This document shows positions 46,856 to 57,073 of a stretch of 64,000 nucleotides of DNA, piece after piece (the stretch's first letter is position 1; the number at the start of each line of letters is the position of its first letter). The stretch is taken from the NCBI GenBank assembly GCA_016721305.1, contig JADKIH010000015.1, positions 1 to 64,000 of the forward strand, read 5' to 3'. The notes below the pieces were generated by a model. That model did not search any database and was not told the DNA's origin. It saw only the letters and a list, made by a program, of their open reading frames with translations. Made by a program: the position numbers and the translations under genes. Origin of the DNA: Bacteroidota bacterium. Lineage in GTDB: Bacteria; Bacteroidota; Bacteroidia; AKYH767-A; 2013-40CM-41-45.

Positions 46856-48040
46856 ATGTTACCAGAAATAAAGTACCTGCCGGTCAACTGGATTGACGGG
46901 ATGAAAATAGACGAAGATCATTTCAAAAACCTAGAACTTTCCATCTTGGATCAGGTTAGAGATGCGGCCGGTGTAAACTTGTCTAATTTTTTGTTTGGAA
47001 TTACCAGTCCGTCTACAGAAAGAGAAAAGTCGCTTGATGTAAAGATCCGCATTGATCAATCGAAATTGATTTCCGCTAATTTACTTCAATGCCGGGCAAT
47101 TACACGTGGAGGTGCTCGTATTGAAATTTCCAATAGCCTGGCTCAGAAATACAACTTTACGTTTGAGGACGTTCAAACAGAATTTGATCCTAACGATAGC
47201 AAAGCAAAAGTTTTCTACCTCGTTATTTCAGTAAATTTATTTGAACGAAAACCGGTAGGTCAACCCCATGCCGACGAAGTGCCACCTCGTTTTCCGAATA
47301 CCATTCCTTCATATTCACTTGCCATCCTTTCGGCTGATCAATTAAGCAAGGAAATTATTCCTGATTTTATTATTCCAATTGGCAAAATTCTCATGTCAGC
47401 CGGACGTCTGTCAGTCGACAGCACGTATATTCCTCCATGTACAGCAGTTCGTAATCACGGACTGTTATATGACGAATACTTTGAACTAGGAAATAAGCTT
47501 GGTGAAATCAGCAAGCATTTGATCACCATTATTCATAAAATCAAATCAAAGAGTCAAAGTACAAGTCTGACGCAGAACTTCAGTTTCATGGCAGAGAAGA
47601 TCGTTTTCTTCACGGCAAATGAAATGAGTCGCTATCGCTGGATCATCTCCGAGCAATCGCCGGTTTTCATGATGGAGTACTTCATTCGCTTTGCATATGT
47701 TTTAAAGACTTCGCTAGACTGTCTGGTAGACCGCGATAAAGAAGAATTAATCAATTACCTGAGCGAATGGTCCGAAGTAAGCGCCGGTCAATTTGAATTG
47801 CAGCTCACTGATGTTATCCGAACTGAGTACAATCACCTTGATATTGCCGAATCATTAGTACCGGCGGAGCAAATGATTAGTCAATTTCACGCTCTCTTTG
47901 GAAAATTGAGTCAGCTCGACTTTATCGGCAAGCGAAAAGGAGAAGGCTCATTTGTAAGAGAAAGGATTATTGAAGCAGAAACAACAACAAAGGTCGACGA
48001 TAAACCAAAGAAAAAAGGCTGGAGTTTCTTAGCCGACTAA
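46856..48040 (+). CDS. tssK: T6SS baseplate protein TssK
   Basis: The 394-residue protein has the TssK opening PVNWIDGMKIDEDHFKNLE, equivalent to the W-x-GM-x-P-HF block of classical TssK, then beta-rich N-terminal and middle domains (IPIGKILMSAGRLSVDSTYIPP, about 176-197) and a helical C-terminal region. TssK links the baseplate to the membrane complex. It lies between tssN and tssO, the usual subtype iii order. Confidence 0.9.
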   Translation: MLPEIKYLPVNWIDGMKIDEDHFKNLELSILDQVRDAAGVNLSNFLFGITSPSTEREKSLDVKIRIDQSKLISANLLQCRAITRGGARIEISNSLAQKYNFTFEDVQTEFDPNDSKAKVFYLVISVNLFERKPVGQPHADEVPPRFPNTIPSYSLAILSADQLSKEIIPDFIIPIGKILMSAGRLSVDSTYIPPCTAVRNHGLLYDEYFELGNKLGEISKHLITIIHKIKSKSQSTSLTQNFSFMAEKIVFFTANEMSRYRWIISEQSPVFMMEYFIRFAYVLKTSLDCLVDRDKEELINYLSEWSEVSAGQFELQLTDVIRTEYNHLDIAESLVPAEQMISQFHALFGKLSQLDFIGKRKGEGSFVRERIIEAETTTKVDDKPKKKGWSFLAD

Positions 48041-48092
48041 GTATTGTAAAGCCCAAATAAAAAACAAAATACTACCCTATATTTAGCATATT

Positions 48093-48593
48093 ATGAAACC
48101 ATTGAATTCGCAAGATAGAACCAAACAGTTTTTCATTTTTCTCTCTTTCTTTATAGTTACCAGTATATTGATTTTTATATTGGCTAGTTTTAACTGCCAA
48201 TATAACCCGGCAAAACATAATGAATTACTATTGAAAGAAAATGCCGAATTGAAGGCAAATGGAAAGAATGGAGAAGCTTTTCACTCCAACATTGATTCTT
48301 TATATTCAATTTTAGACAATACAAAAAGGATGAAAAGCTCAGACATGCTTGTTGCTCTTCCTAAAGCAAGAAGGATGAATGGGGACTTTGAAATTGAATT
48401 AAACAAAGTCGTTGGTCCGGATAATATTTTATCAAAATACCCTAAATTATTCGATCTCAGTCTTGCATTATTGAATGATCTTGAAAATCTACGGTCTTCA
48501 CAGGAAAGACAACGTCAGGACTCTTTGAGACTAAAGCAGGATTATGATAAAATGAAAACTGACTTTTTAGATTATAGGACAACCCACCCGTAA
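48093..48593 (+). CDS. tssO: T6SSiii membrane-anchored protein TssO
   Basis: The 166-residue protein has one N-terminal transmembrane helix (about 13-34, FIFLSFFIVTSILIFILASF) and a periplasmic helical/coiled-coil part ending in a charged QERQRQDSLRLKQDYDKMK helix. TssO is a subtype iii component with this topology. It lies 52 bases after tssK and ends the plus-strand set. Confidence 0.8.
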   Translation: MKPLNSQDRTKQFFIFLSFFIVTSILIFILASFNCQYNPAKHNELLLKENAELKANGKNGEAFHSNIDSLYSILDNTKRMKSSDMLVALPKARRMNGDFEIELNKVVGPDNILSKYPKLFDLSLALLNDLENLRSSQERQRQDSLRLKQDYDKMKTDFLDYRTTHP

Positions 48594-48689
48594 TAGGTGA
48601 GTTGCTTTCTCTTCATTCTAATCTAGCTAATAATCCAAAAGTATTGGCCAGAAGTCCCTGCGGCATAAACCACTCTCTTCTATTAATAT

Positions 48690-51187
48690 TTAAGAATGGT
48701 TTACATCCCAAATCAATTCATTGTTCGAATCAATATTCAGCGAAATCACATCGCCTTTTCCAACCTGACCTGAGATAATCATTTTTGAAATTGGTCTTCT
48801 CAATTGATTTCTGATAACGCTCTTAATCGGACGAGCTCCGTACTTAGGTGTAAATCCTGATTTTGCGAGATACTCGCGTGCATCATCACTAATTTTAAGT
48901 GTAATACCTTGTTTATCGAGCGGATCCAATAAGCTCTTCAATTGAATATTGAAGATATTGAGAACGATATTTTCGCTGATTGGGGCAAAAGGAACAATCT
49001 CCGTTAAACGAGCGAGGAATTCAGGGCGGAAATAACGACCCATAATGTCCATCATTTCATTGCTGGCAGGTATTTCATTCTTGCCAAATTTTTCGATGAT
49101 GAAATCGCTTCCGATGTTTGAAGTGAAAAGGATAACCGAATTTGAGAAATCTCCTTCTTTACCCAAGCGATCGTGCAATTTACCTTCGTCGAGTATCTGA
49201 AGGAAAAGGTCGAACACCGATGTATGCGCCTTTTCAATCTCATCGAATAAAACGACGGCATACGGTTGTTGACGGATTTTATTCACCAGCATACCTCCTT
49301 CTTCATAGCCGACATATCCGGGAGGAGCTCCATAAAGTAATGCCGCGGAGTGTTCTTCTTTAAATTCACTCATATCGAAACGAATCAGGGAATTCTCATC
49401 CATAAATAGGAATTCAGCGAGCGATTTAGCCAATTCAGTTTTTCCCGTACCCGTTGGACCCAATAAGAAGAATGAACCTATTGGCTGACCGGGCTTGCTC
49501 AGTCCACTACGAGATTCAAGAATTGCTTCGGCAACAGCTTTTACGGCGTGATCTTGTCCCACCACACGTTTCTTCAGAAGTCCCTCCATATTCATGAGCT
49601 TCTCCTTTTCCTGCGACTGCAATTTTCCCATCGGAATACCCGTCTTATGCGAAACTACGGAAGCAATATCGCCTTTCTCCACTACTTCTCGAGTAACACC
49701 CGACAATTCATCAAGCTCGGCGATCGTGGCACGGATGTACGCTTCCATTTCCGGATTACCTGCTATTTTATCAATATTCTTTTCCTCTTTGAGTTGGCTG
49801 AAAAGAATATGACTGATTCGATTTTTCAATTGAGTATAGAACCAGCTCAATTCCTTTGTAAAATCAGCATCAGAAAAATCAGCCTTCTTTTCAATCAGTT
49901 CATTCAATGAAGCTAAGAGCGTATCAATTTCCTGCTTGCTAGTTTCGCGGGTCATTTTCACAACAGCCATAGTGCGATCGATCAGATCAATGGCAGCATC
50001 GGGAAGACGACGTTCTTTAATATATCGCTTAGCCAGTTTAATGGATTCCATTATTGAATCAGGCGCCAATTTCAAACCATGATGTTCTTCATAGTAAGGA
50101 ATGATCGTTGCAATCATTTTCTGACAAGTCTTTTCATCCGGTTCTTCGATACGTAATAGTTCGAAACGACGGCTAAACGCTTCGTCAGATTCAATGAATT
50201 TCCGGTATTCGTCATTTGTTGTGGCACCGATAATTGTTAATTCTCCACGTGCTAATTCCGGTTTCAGGATATTCGCAGCTCCGGATGCCCCGCCATTTTT
50301 ATCAAGCAAACTGTGAATTTCATCAATGAAAAGAATAGCGCGATCAAATTGCTTAATCTCATTCACAATATTTTTAAGTCGATCTTCAACTTCACCTTTG
50401 TAAGATGCACCTGCTACGAGAGCGCCAAAATCGAGTTCAAATATTTTTGCACCTTTAAAATTTTCAGGTACTTTCTCCTGAACAATACTCAGAGCAAAAC
50501 CATCAACGAGAGCTGTCTTTCCAACGCCCGGTTCACCGGCGATGATTACATTTGGTTTAGAACGACGACCAAGAATTTCCGAGACCATTCGCGTCTCGCG
50601 CTCACGACCAACTACAGGGTCAATTTTTCCTTCACGAGCTAAATCAGTTTTATCGATGCAATACTTCAATAGCGCATTCGTTTTGGAAGCTCCACCTTTT
50701 GCAGTTCCATTCGCTTGTGCTTTTCCATTACCGGAGACAGCCTGCTGCAAGGTGACATTTTCCAACAAGGAATTCATCAGCTCTTGTTGAGTTATTGGAA
50801 GCGTCTTTAATTGATCGTAAGTAAATCCGAGTCCAGGAATACACAGCGCCACTAAAGCAGAAGCCGCATCAATTTCGTCTTTCGCCAATTTCACACGTAT
50901 ATTATCCGCTTCTTCCATGAGCGAAGTTATCTTATCGTCACCGGAAGGCAGTTCAGGAATTTTTCCCGTTTTAGGCAAAATTTCAATCCGGACATCGGCC
51001 CATTCTTCTAGGAAATAAACATCCTTATCCAATGTCTCCAAAAAGGGTTGTAAACCTACATCCTTATGTATAAGAGCTTTTAGTAAATGAGGAGCTGAAA
51101 AAGAAGCATTAGAGAATTCTTTGCTATAGATTGAGCAATTCTCACGGCTTTCTTTAAATCTTCAGAATAGTTAATTACATCTGCCAT
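48690..51187 (-). CDS. clpV: T6SS sheath-recycling AAA+ ATPase ClpV (TssH), N-terminus restored across a one-base deletion near 51121
   Basis: The long frame starts only at 51041, but the ATG at 51187 gives MADVINYSEDLKKAVRIAQS, a normal Clp N-domain start. One more A in the AAA of 51120-51122 continues with AKEFSNASFSAPHLLKALIHK into the long frame. The full protein has about 832 residues: Clp N-domain (1-165), AAA1 with Walker A GEPGVGKTAL and IDEIHSLL, a middle domain, AAA2 with GPTGTGKTEL and FDEIEKAH, and the ClpB-type C-terminal domain. ClpV disassembles contracted TssBC sheaths. Confidence 0.92.
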
Positions 51188-51327
51188 AAATTCATTTTTT
51201 ACAAAAATATAAATTTTAAGATACGAAACCAGTATTATTCAATTGAATTGAGGGGAATTAAACCGGATAAAACAACCAACTGTTTAATAACCCTCTGATT
51301 TGAATTTATGAAAATATTATATATGAT

Positions 51328-51425
51328 TATACCATTCCTGAATGAAAATACGAAAAGAGAATGGCCTTTCCGATGTGGTGGATTATAGTCCGCTAATTTC
51401 GTCAATTCAAATCAAAGAGGTATAG
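51328..51425 (+). repeat. Interspersed two-hairpin element, copy F
   Basis: TATACCATTCCTGAATGAAA, TACGAAAAGAGAATGGCCTT, GTGGTGGATTATAGTCCGC, then AATTTCGTCAATTCAAATCA and GGTATA follow the order of copy A. It lies between clpV and the ABC transporter gene. Confidence 0.7.
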
Positions 51426-51458
51426 CTCCCTTTTTAAATTCACTACAAATTGATATAA

Positions 51459-53939
51459 TCAACGATTATAAATTAAATCTCCCGGTGATTTTAAAAGTAT
51501 TTTTCTAGCCACCGTTCCAACGACAATCATTGTTAATGCAAAAATAGCAAGAATTACATACATAATTTTAGCGTCAGCCATAATAAAATAGCTGAAGTCT
51601 GAATCCACCACCATTCTGGTATGCATAGCACTCTCAGTCAACCTTCCAATAAGAAAGGCTGTAATGTATGCAGGAAGCAGAACCAAGGTGACGAATAAGA
51701 GCATCACACGCATATAGAGCGAACTTGTCTTTGCATCACTTAATCCAAATGCTTTAAGTGTACCTATATTCATTTTTACTTTTAGAAGATGAAGTCGAAG
51801 AATATTCGAGATAAACACGGCTATACTAAAGATAGAGAAGAAGAGTAATCCAATGGAAATAATCCAGGTTACCTTACTCATATAATTGAAATTCTCCTTT
51901 TCTCTGATCGTTGATTCATCCAACTGAATTGCATCACTCTGTCTGTTTGTATTCAATTTGTAGAGGAAATTCTTGAATTGCCGGATAGAATCCATATTAC
52001 CTGAAAAATTTACACACATGATGTCACTACCATAATCGTCCAGTACTTCTTGCGATTCCTCGAAGTTTTCCAGATCGTAAAAACGAATAACATCTGTCCC
52101 AGCTGTTTTTGAGTATCCAATGAAAAACAATTGTGCTAACGAATTGACTGTAGTAGTATCGGGGGGTTCCGGCGTTAAGATTATTTCGACCACGCGTCCG
52201 GTAGGAATATGTGAGACGAATGAATCAACTTCGTGAATTTCTGGCATCCAGTTTTGGAGCAGCGAATTAGTTTCACATAATTTTTTTGCAGATTGGAACC
52301 AACTATCTGTAGCTTCTTTTGATCCTTTAAGAAAGAATGATAGTTTCTTTTTATGCGATCGGATATCAAATGTATTGGTAGAATCAGATTGTAACCATGC
52401 GCTATAAAAACGTTGAGTGGTTATAAATTGGTTTTTTCCGGGGATCGCCTTAACGACAGCTCTGATTTTAACGGGAATAGACTCATATTTTATGTTACCG
52501 TTTTCATCGACACATTGATAGCCTACATTGATAAATTCATCGGTTGGAGTGTAATGATACTCTTCAAGAATCTGACTATTTACAATTATTCCCAGATCCT
52601 GATCATCGATCAACCGCCCACCATGCAAAATATTTGTAGGGTTTACAATATCCTTGAGCATAGGATCTTCGTTTTCGCCCATTTCGATCGTCCGACCTTT
52701 TTCAGTATATGAGATCGACGGATTTTTTTTATCCAGGAAATTCAGAATATACTCCGGATAGCTGGTTACATGTGAATAATGATATCGTTGCTTATTCGAT
52801 TCCTTATTTAATTCATTTTTGAAATCCGAAAACTCAGAAGCGGTTTTCGTCCATGGAATTTTTACAGTGAGCCAATTCACAAAAATGTCGTTTCTCTTCG
52901 ATTCAATATAGTGAAGACTTCCATTAGCAAATCCGAGAACAAGAAAAGTGAAGACGGAAAGAAGAAATAAAATCCAATAATTAACCAGTCGTTTCCCCAG
53001 TAGAGTTCTGAGCTCATTTTTTATGAATAGAAAAGGAAACTTAGTCTTTAGATTGGGTCCGGCTTCCACTCTACTGCCGCCTATAATTTTTTCACCAACC
53101 TCCGAATATAAACTTCTGATTTTTTCTTTCCAACTTTCAATATCATTTGAATTATGGTTTTCCCATTGAGGGCGATAAAAAATATTCGCTGCTGAAATCA
53201 TGCCTTCCTTTACACCGGCACGTTTTGTAATGACCGAGATTTGATCCCCATACTTCAAGGCGAGATTAATATCATGCGACACGATAATTGCCGACGACCC
53301 GTTTGAGCAAGCCATTCGGATAATACACATGAGTTCATTGGCGTTTACTTCATCAAGATTCCCGGTTGGTTCGTCGCAGAAAAGGACTAGGGATTTCGTA
53401 TTAAGCGCTCTTACAAAAGCCAATCGCTGTCTTTGTCCACCAGATAATTGCGTTGCACGTGTTTGCAAAGTAACTTCCGATGCAGGCAATTTCACCTGAT
53501 CCATTAAACTCGAAGCCGACTCCGCTACTTCTGCAAGATCTCTGTTATCCTTAACCATTTGAGAAAAGCAAATATTCTCATAGGCGCTGAAATTTTCAAG
53601 TAAATTATTTTCCTGAAAAATAAAGCTATAGTACTTCTTTCGAATAACATTCAGGCTTTCTGCTTCGGCTGTCTCCCAAACACTTTCCAGTTGGATACAA
53701 GAATCGGATTTATCAGGATAAAAAGCAATCGTACCCGATGCTCTTGTATTATTCATTAAGCCCAAAGTTTCGAGCAAAGTGCTTTTCCCCGAGCCAGATG
53801 GACCAAGTAAAAATGTGATTTTATTCTTGGGAATAGAAAGTTTTTCAACCCACAACACACGCTCATTTAATTTGCGCGAATATGAGCACGAAAGGTCATC
53901 GATGCTAAATAAAGAATCCGGCTGAACTGAAGAACTCAT
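51459..53939 (-). CDS. ABC transporter: LolD-like ATPase fused to a MacB/FtsX-like permease
   Basis: The 826-residue protein begins with an ATPase (about 8-240: Walker A GPSGSGKST, signature LSGGQRQR, Walker B LVLFCDEPTGNLD, VSHD switch). A transmembrane helix at about 327-348 leads to a large periplasmic domain (350-685), and three helices follow (about 688-712, 738-760, 778-800). This is MacB topology in one chain, with ATPase first. Such transporters work as mechanical pumps for lipoproteins, peptides or periplasmic substrates. It sits between clpV and tssR on the same strand (63 bases from tssR); this gene is not part of the T6SS core set. Confidence 0.85.
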   Translation of the reverse strand: MSSSVQPDSLFSIDDLSCSYSRKLNERVLWVEKLSIPKNKITFLLGPSGSGKSTLLETLGLMNNTRASGTIAFYPDKSDSCIQLESVWETAEAESLNVIRKKYYSFIFQENNLLENFSAYENICFSQMVKDNRDLAEVAESASSLMDQVKLPASEVTLQTRATQLSGGQRQRLAFVRALNTKSLVLFCDEPTGNLDEVNANELMCIIRMACSNGSSAIIVSHDINLALKYGDQISVITKRAGVKEGMISAANIFYRPQWENHNSNDIESWKEKIRSLYSEVGEKIIGGSRVEAGPNLKTKFPFLFIKNELRTLLGKRLVNYWILFLLSVFTFLVLGFANGSLHYIESKRNDIFVNWLTVKIPWTKTASEFSDFKNELNKESNKQRYHYSHVTSYPEYILNFLDKKNPSISYTEKGRTIEMGENEDPMLKDIVNPTNILHGGRLIDDQDLGIIVNSQILEEYHYTPTDEFINVGYQCVDENGNIKYESIPVKIRAVVKAIPGKNQFITTQRFYSAWLQSDSTNTFDIRSHKKKLSFFLKGSKEATDSWFQSAKKLCETNSLLQNWMPEIHEVDSFVSHIPTGRVVEIILTPEPPDTTTVNSLAQLFFIGYSKTAGTDVIRFYDLENFEESQEVLDDYGSDIMCVNFSGNMDSIRQFKNFLYKLNTNRQSDAIQLDESTIREKENFNYMSKVTWIISIGLLFFSIFSIAVFISNILRLHLLKVKMNIGTLKAFGLSDAKTSSLYMRVMLLFVTLVLLPAYITAFLIGRLTESAMHTRMVVDSDFSYFIMADAKIMYVILAIFALTMIVVGTVARKILLKSPGDLIYNR

Positions 53940-54002
53940 AACTACAATTGTGGTGGCATTAAAATAGTAAACCCATATGAATGCATAACTGCATGCAGAT
54001 TG

Positions 54003-56408
54003 TTAGTGAAACACGTTTGCCGGAATCCAGAAGTAACGTTGATCATAATTCACAAATGAGTTTATGCTATTACTTTTAATATGAGATAAATCTGTTTTGA
54101 TCTGATTAAGTTGATCAACAATTTCACTTAAAGTATTCAGCGGTATTTTATTATTTTCGATATCGCCTATAGAGTACTTTTTAAATAAGTCACTAGAGCT
54201 AGGTAAGCCGGTAATAATTTGGTTCAATTCAGCCAGCGATTTTTTCGCAAAAGCCTTTTTCGATTCTCTGGCACCAAAGTAACTCTGAACCATTTCACGA
54301 TAACAATTCACAAGATGAGATCTTGTTTCACTGGGTGTATTTACATCGCCCAATTTTTTGAAAGTCGTAATTAAGTCGTTCAACTCTTCATCATTAATAA
54401 ATAGAACAAAATTGAAATTCGGATATCTCTGCTGATTATTTTTCTTGATAGCAGCATAACCTTCAATGAATATTTGCACATTGCTATTCGAGTCAAGTTT
54501 TTTAAAATAAGAGGGGTCGATATTTGAATTTAAAAGGAGTAAATACAATTCTTCACTCATTCGGGCGCTTGTGTTTCCAATACCCTTGATGGATGCATCC
54601 CAGTCGGCCAGAATCTTGTCATTATCCCGCGATCTCTTCCCGATAAGCTCAACAATTTGATCCCCGATCCATTCGGGGCGATTTGGGCGATTCGGACTTG
54701 CAGTGGTATACATTCCCGGTACAGGACTGTCGCCACCCGGAAATTGCAGCGAGAATTCATTGTTGGTATGCACATCGGTCTGAACAAAAGTAATTCCTTT
54801 CGTAGTGACTTTATTCATTTTACCCTTATCTGTCTGCGATTTAATCTTCTTTGCACTTTCAAGAATCAGTGACTTGGTTTGGCTTTGAAAAGCTTGTTCG
54901 TCCTGCTTGCAGTATTGCACCTGAAACGAAACCAGACTGGCATGCATGGAAGCGATGTCGTTATTCATTGAAATTTCGTTTGGACTTTTTGCCGATAATT
55001 CATTCCCGGAATACCCGATTACGATAATATAATTTGTTTGCTCCGCCTTGGGGAATAGCCTTACGGCCTTCTGAATTCCGGCATACATTGCAGAACCTTT
55101 TACATACGACCCTGAATTCGATTTTTGAAATTCACTTTGAAGAAACGATTTAACCGGTCCGCATGACGATGAAAGATCCTGAAATGTACAAATCTCATTG
55201 TCCGGCGAAGAATAATTTCTATAAACGACAGCACCGAAACGATACGTACTTTTCAAATCCATTTTTGCACGGTCAGATGTTGTTTGAATGGATGAAATGA
55301 TGCTATTTACATAGCTTTTCAAGACATCAGAACCTTCGACTACAAAAACAATATTGATAGTCCGGTAATTATCTTTGGACAAATTATATTTCTTTTCATT
55401 GGCAGCTTGTTCCGCTGTGGTGATGATTTTATCACCTTTCTTATCAAAGATTGGAGTAATATATCCGGTCTTGATAATACCGGCATTTAAATCGGAGATG
55501 ATTGGTAATCGCTTTTCAGCAGGTAGCATTTCCTTTAATCCAAGGTCTTCGGAATTCAGTGATTTCACATTTTCTCCTGCCATCCATTTTCTTGCTTGTT
55601 CTTCACTTGCATAAATATTGGCTTTTGCTCCGATAGATTTTCGTTCAGCTTGAGCCGATTTTTCCGCATTGGGCTCTAAACATAAACGCTGACTCCATTT
55701 CCGAATATACTTTTCCGGAACCCAACCCAGCATGTCGGTTGCGACACCCTGCGGTGTCATAATTTCCTGTTTGCCGACCAAATAAGAACCTCTTTCGTAT
55801 TTATAGATATATAAAAAGTCAAACAAATCAATATCATTCTTATTCCTTGATTTCAAATCAGGTGAATTATAAAGTGGAAATTTTTCAGTGGCGAGCTTTT
55901 GAAACTCTGAACTATCCTGAAGAACTTTGGCATCTCTGATGACCAGACCTTTCACACTAAATCCATACGTACTATCAATTAAGCAATTTTTCCAGAGTAA
56001 CATTTTATTTTGATCGACCCAACCAAAATCGAGAGAATCGTTTGGAATATTGTACTTATCTGTAAGCAAATTGGTGTACTGCGCCAAATGCAATGCATTT
56101 CCCTTTCTCTCAATAACAAAATACACTTGCATGAAGTCAATTTTCTTCCATGCCGTTGTTAGAGTTGCCTCTTTATAAGAACCATTTCCATCCCTGTCAC
56201 AAAACACTTTCCAATAATCATATGGACCTTCCGCTTCTTTTGCATTAGGTTCAGCGAGCTTTCCGGTCGGTTCCAGATAAAACTTTGGCATACGCAGCAC
56301 TTTCATACCCTTAATATGACTTTGAGCTAAGGATGAGAGACTATAAAGAAATATAAGTGCGAACACACCCGACACATTCTTGCCCGGGCTTAGTTTTCCA
56401 AATTTCAT
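54003..56408 (-). CDS. tssR: T6SSiii exported protein TssR with VWA-like domain
   Basis: The 801-residue protein has a signal peptide (about 1-29, SSLAQS) and a beta-rich N-terminal part (30-270) with GPYDYWKVFCDRDGNGSYK. A VWA-like domain lies at about 345-560: YRTINIVFVVEGSDVLKSYV carries a degenerate metal site (VEGSD in place of DxSxS), and YRFGAVVYRNYSS and NYIIVIGYSGNEL are its core strands. The rest is helical. Length, export signal and domain order match TssR of T6SSiii. It may form part of the outer-membrane or periplasmic gate in place of TssJ/M. Confidence 0.8.
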   Translation of the reverse strand: MKFGKLSPGKNVSGVFALIFLYSLSSLAQSHIKGMKVLRMPKFYLEPTGKLAEPNAKEAEGPYDYWKVFCDRDGNGSYKEATLTTAWKKIDFMQVYFVIERKGNALHLAQYTNLLTDKYNIPNDSLDFGWVDQNKMLLWKNCLIDSTYGFSVKGLVIRDAKVLQDSSEFQKLATEKFPLYNSPDLKSRNKNDIDLFDFLYIYKYERGSYLVGKQEIMTPQGVATDMLGWVPEKYIRKWSQRLCLEPNAEKSAQAERKSIGAKANIYASEEQARKWMAGENVKSLNSEDLGLKEMLPAEKRLPIISDLNAGIIKTGYITPIFDKKGDKIITTAEQAANEKKYNLSKDNYRTINIVFVVEGSDVLKSYVNSIISSIQTTSDRAKMDLKSTYRFGAVVYRNYSSPDNEICTFQDLSSSCGPVKSFLQSEFQKSNSGSYVKGSAMYAGIQKAVRLFPKAEQTNYIIVIGYSGNELSAKSPNEISMNNDIASMHASLVSFQVQYCKQDEQAFQSQTKSLILESAKKIKSQTDKGKMNKVTTKGITFVQTDVHTNNEFSLQFPGGDSPVPGMYTTASPNRPNRPEWIGDQIVELIGKRSRDNDKILADWDASIKGIGNTSARMSEELYLLLLNSNIDPSYFKKLDSNSNVQIFIEGYAAIKKNNQQRYPNFNFVLFINDEELNDLITTFKKLGDVNTPSETRSHLVNCYREMVQSYFGARESKKAFAKKSLAELNQIITGLPSSSDLFKKYSIGDIENNKIPLNTLSEIVDQLNQIKTDLSHIKSNSINSFVNYDQRYFWIPANVFH

Positions 56409-56422
56409 AATCGGAATTAATA

Positions 56423-57070
56423 TTAAGATTGAACTATGCGGTAATTTATTTTAAGGGGAACAGAAGTCGTCGAATTATAATAATTCAAAAACTCGCTTAA
56501 GCTTGTTTCGCTTGTACTAGATATATTTTTACTGAAATATAGTGTCACATTAACCTCAATAGAAGCATCGCCTAAATAAAGCGAAAGCTCTCTCACAAAA
56601 TTTGTGATGATTGAATTCGGGGTTTCGAATAAATTATGGAGAGAATTCTCTGATAAGAAGAAATGGAAATTAAGTGCTTTTGTGACATGGATTTTATTAT
56701 CGTAAAAATAGTCACGAATATATTTCTTGTCGTCGCTGAAATTAGGAATGGCGGCAGACTGATTGAAAAAATCGGTTCTGAATTCGAAATTAAAAACTTC
56801 GCCCTTATCTTTAATGATTTGCGGTTTGCTTCCATTGCTTTTAAACAAAGCAAAGCCTTTATCATTTTGACGCACCAGTTTTCTGATTTCCGACAACATC
56901 TTGTCGTACAAAGAATCGTTCATTCCTTCTGCATGAGCACCATGGCTATTATCTACATAGAAGAAATTAAATGATTGTAATTCCGTGCTTGCAGTTTGGG
57001 GCTGTTGAGCGAGTGTGAACAAGCCGCAAAAAACCACGAGACTTAATATTAAAATGCTCTTATATTTCAT
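56423..57070 (-). CDS. Exported T6SSiii-associated protein (TssP/TssQ candidate)
   Basis: The 215-residue protein has a signal peptide (1-21, FTLAQ). Its start FNFFYVDNSHGAHAEGMND and a helix LYDKMLSEIRKLVRQN with alternating strands recall a small VWA-like or Rossmann-like fold, but no motif is diagnostic. The ATG is three bases after the lipoprotein gene and tssR follows 14 bases later, so the three act together. One of this gene and its neighbour may be TssP or TssQ; I cannot decide which. Confidence 0.6.
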   Translation of the reverse strand: MKYKSILILSLVVFCGLFTLAQQPQTASTELQSFNFFYVDNSHGAHAEGMNDSLYDKMLSEIRKLVRQNDKGFALFKSNGSKPQIIKDKGEVFNFEFRTDFFNQSAAIPNFSDDKKYIRDYFYDNKIHVTKALNFHFFLSENSLHNLFETPNSIITNFVRELSLYLGDASIEVNVTLYFSKNISSTSETSLSEFLNYYNSTTSVPLKINYRIVQS

Positions 57071-57073
57071 AGC

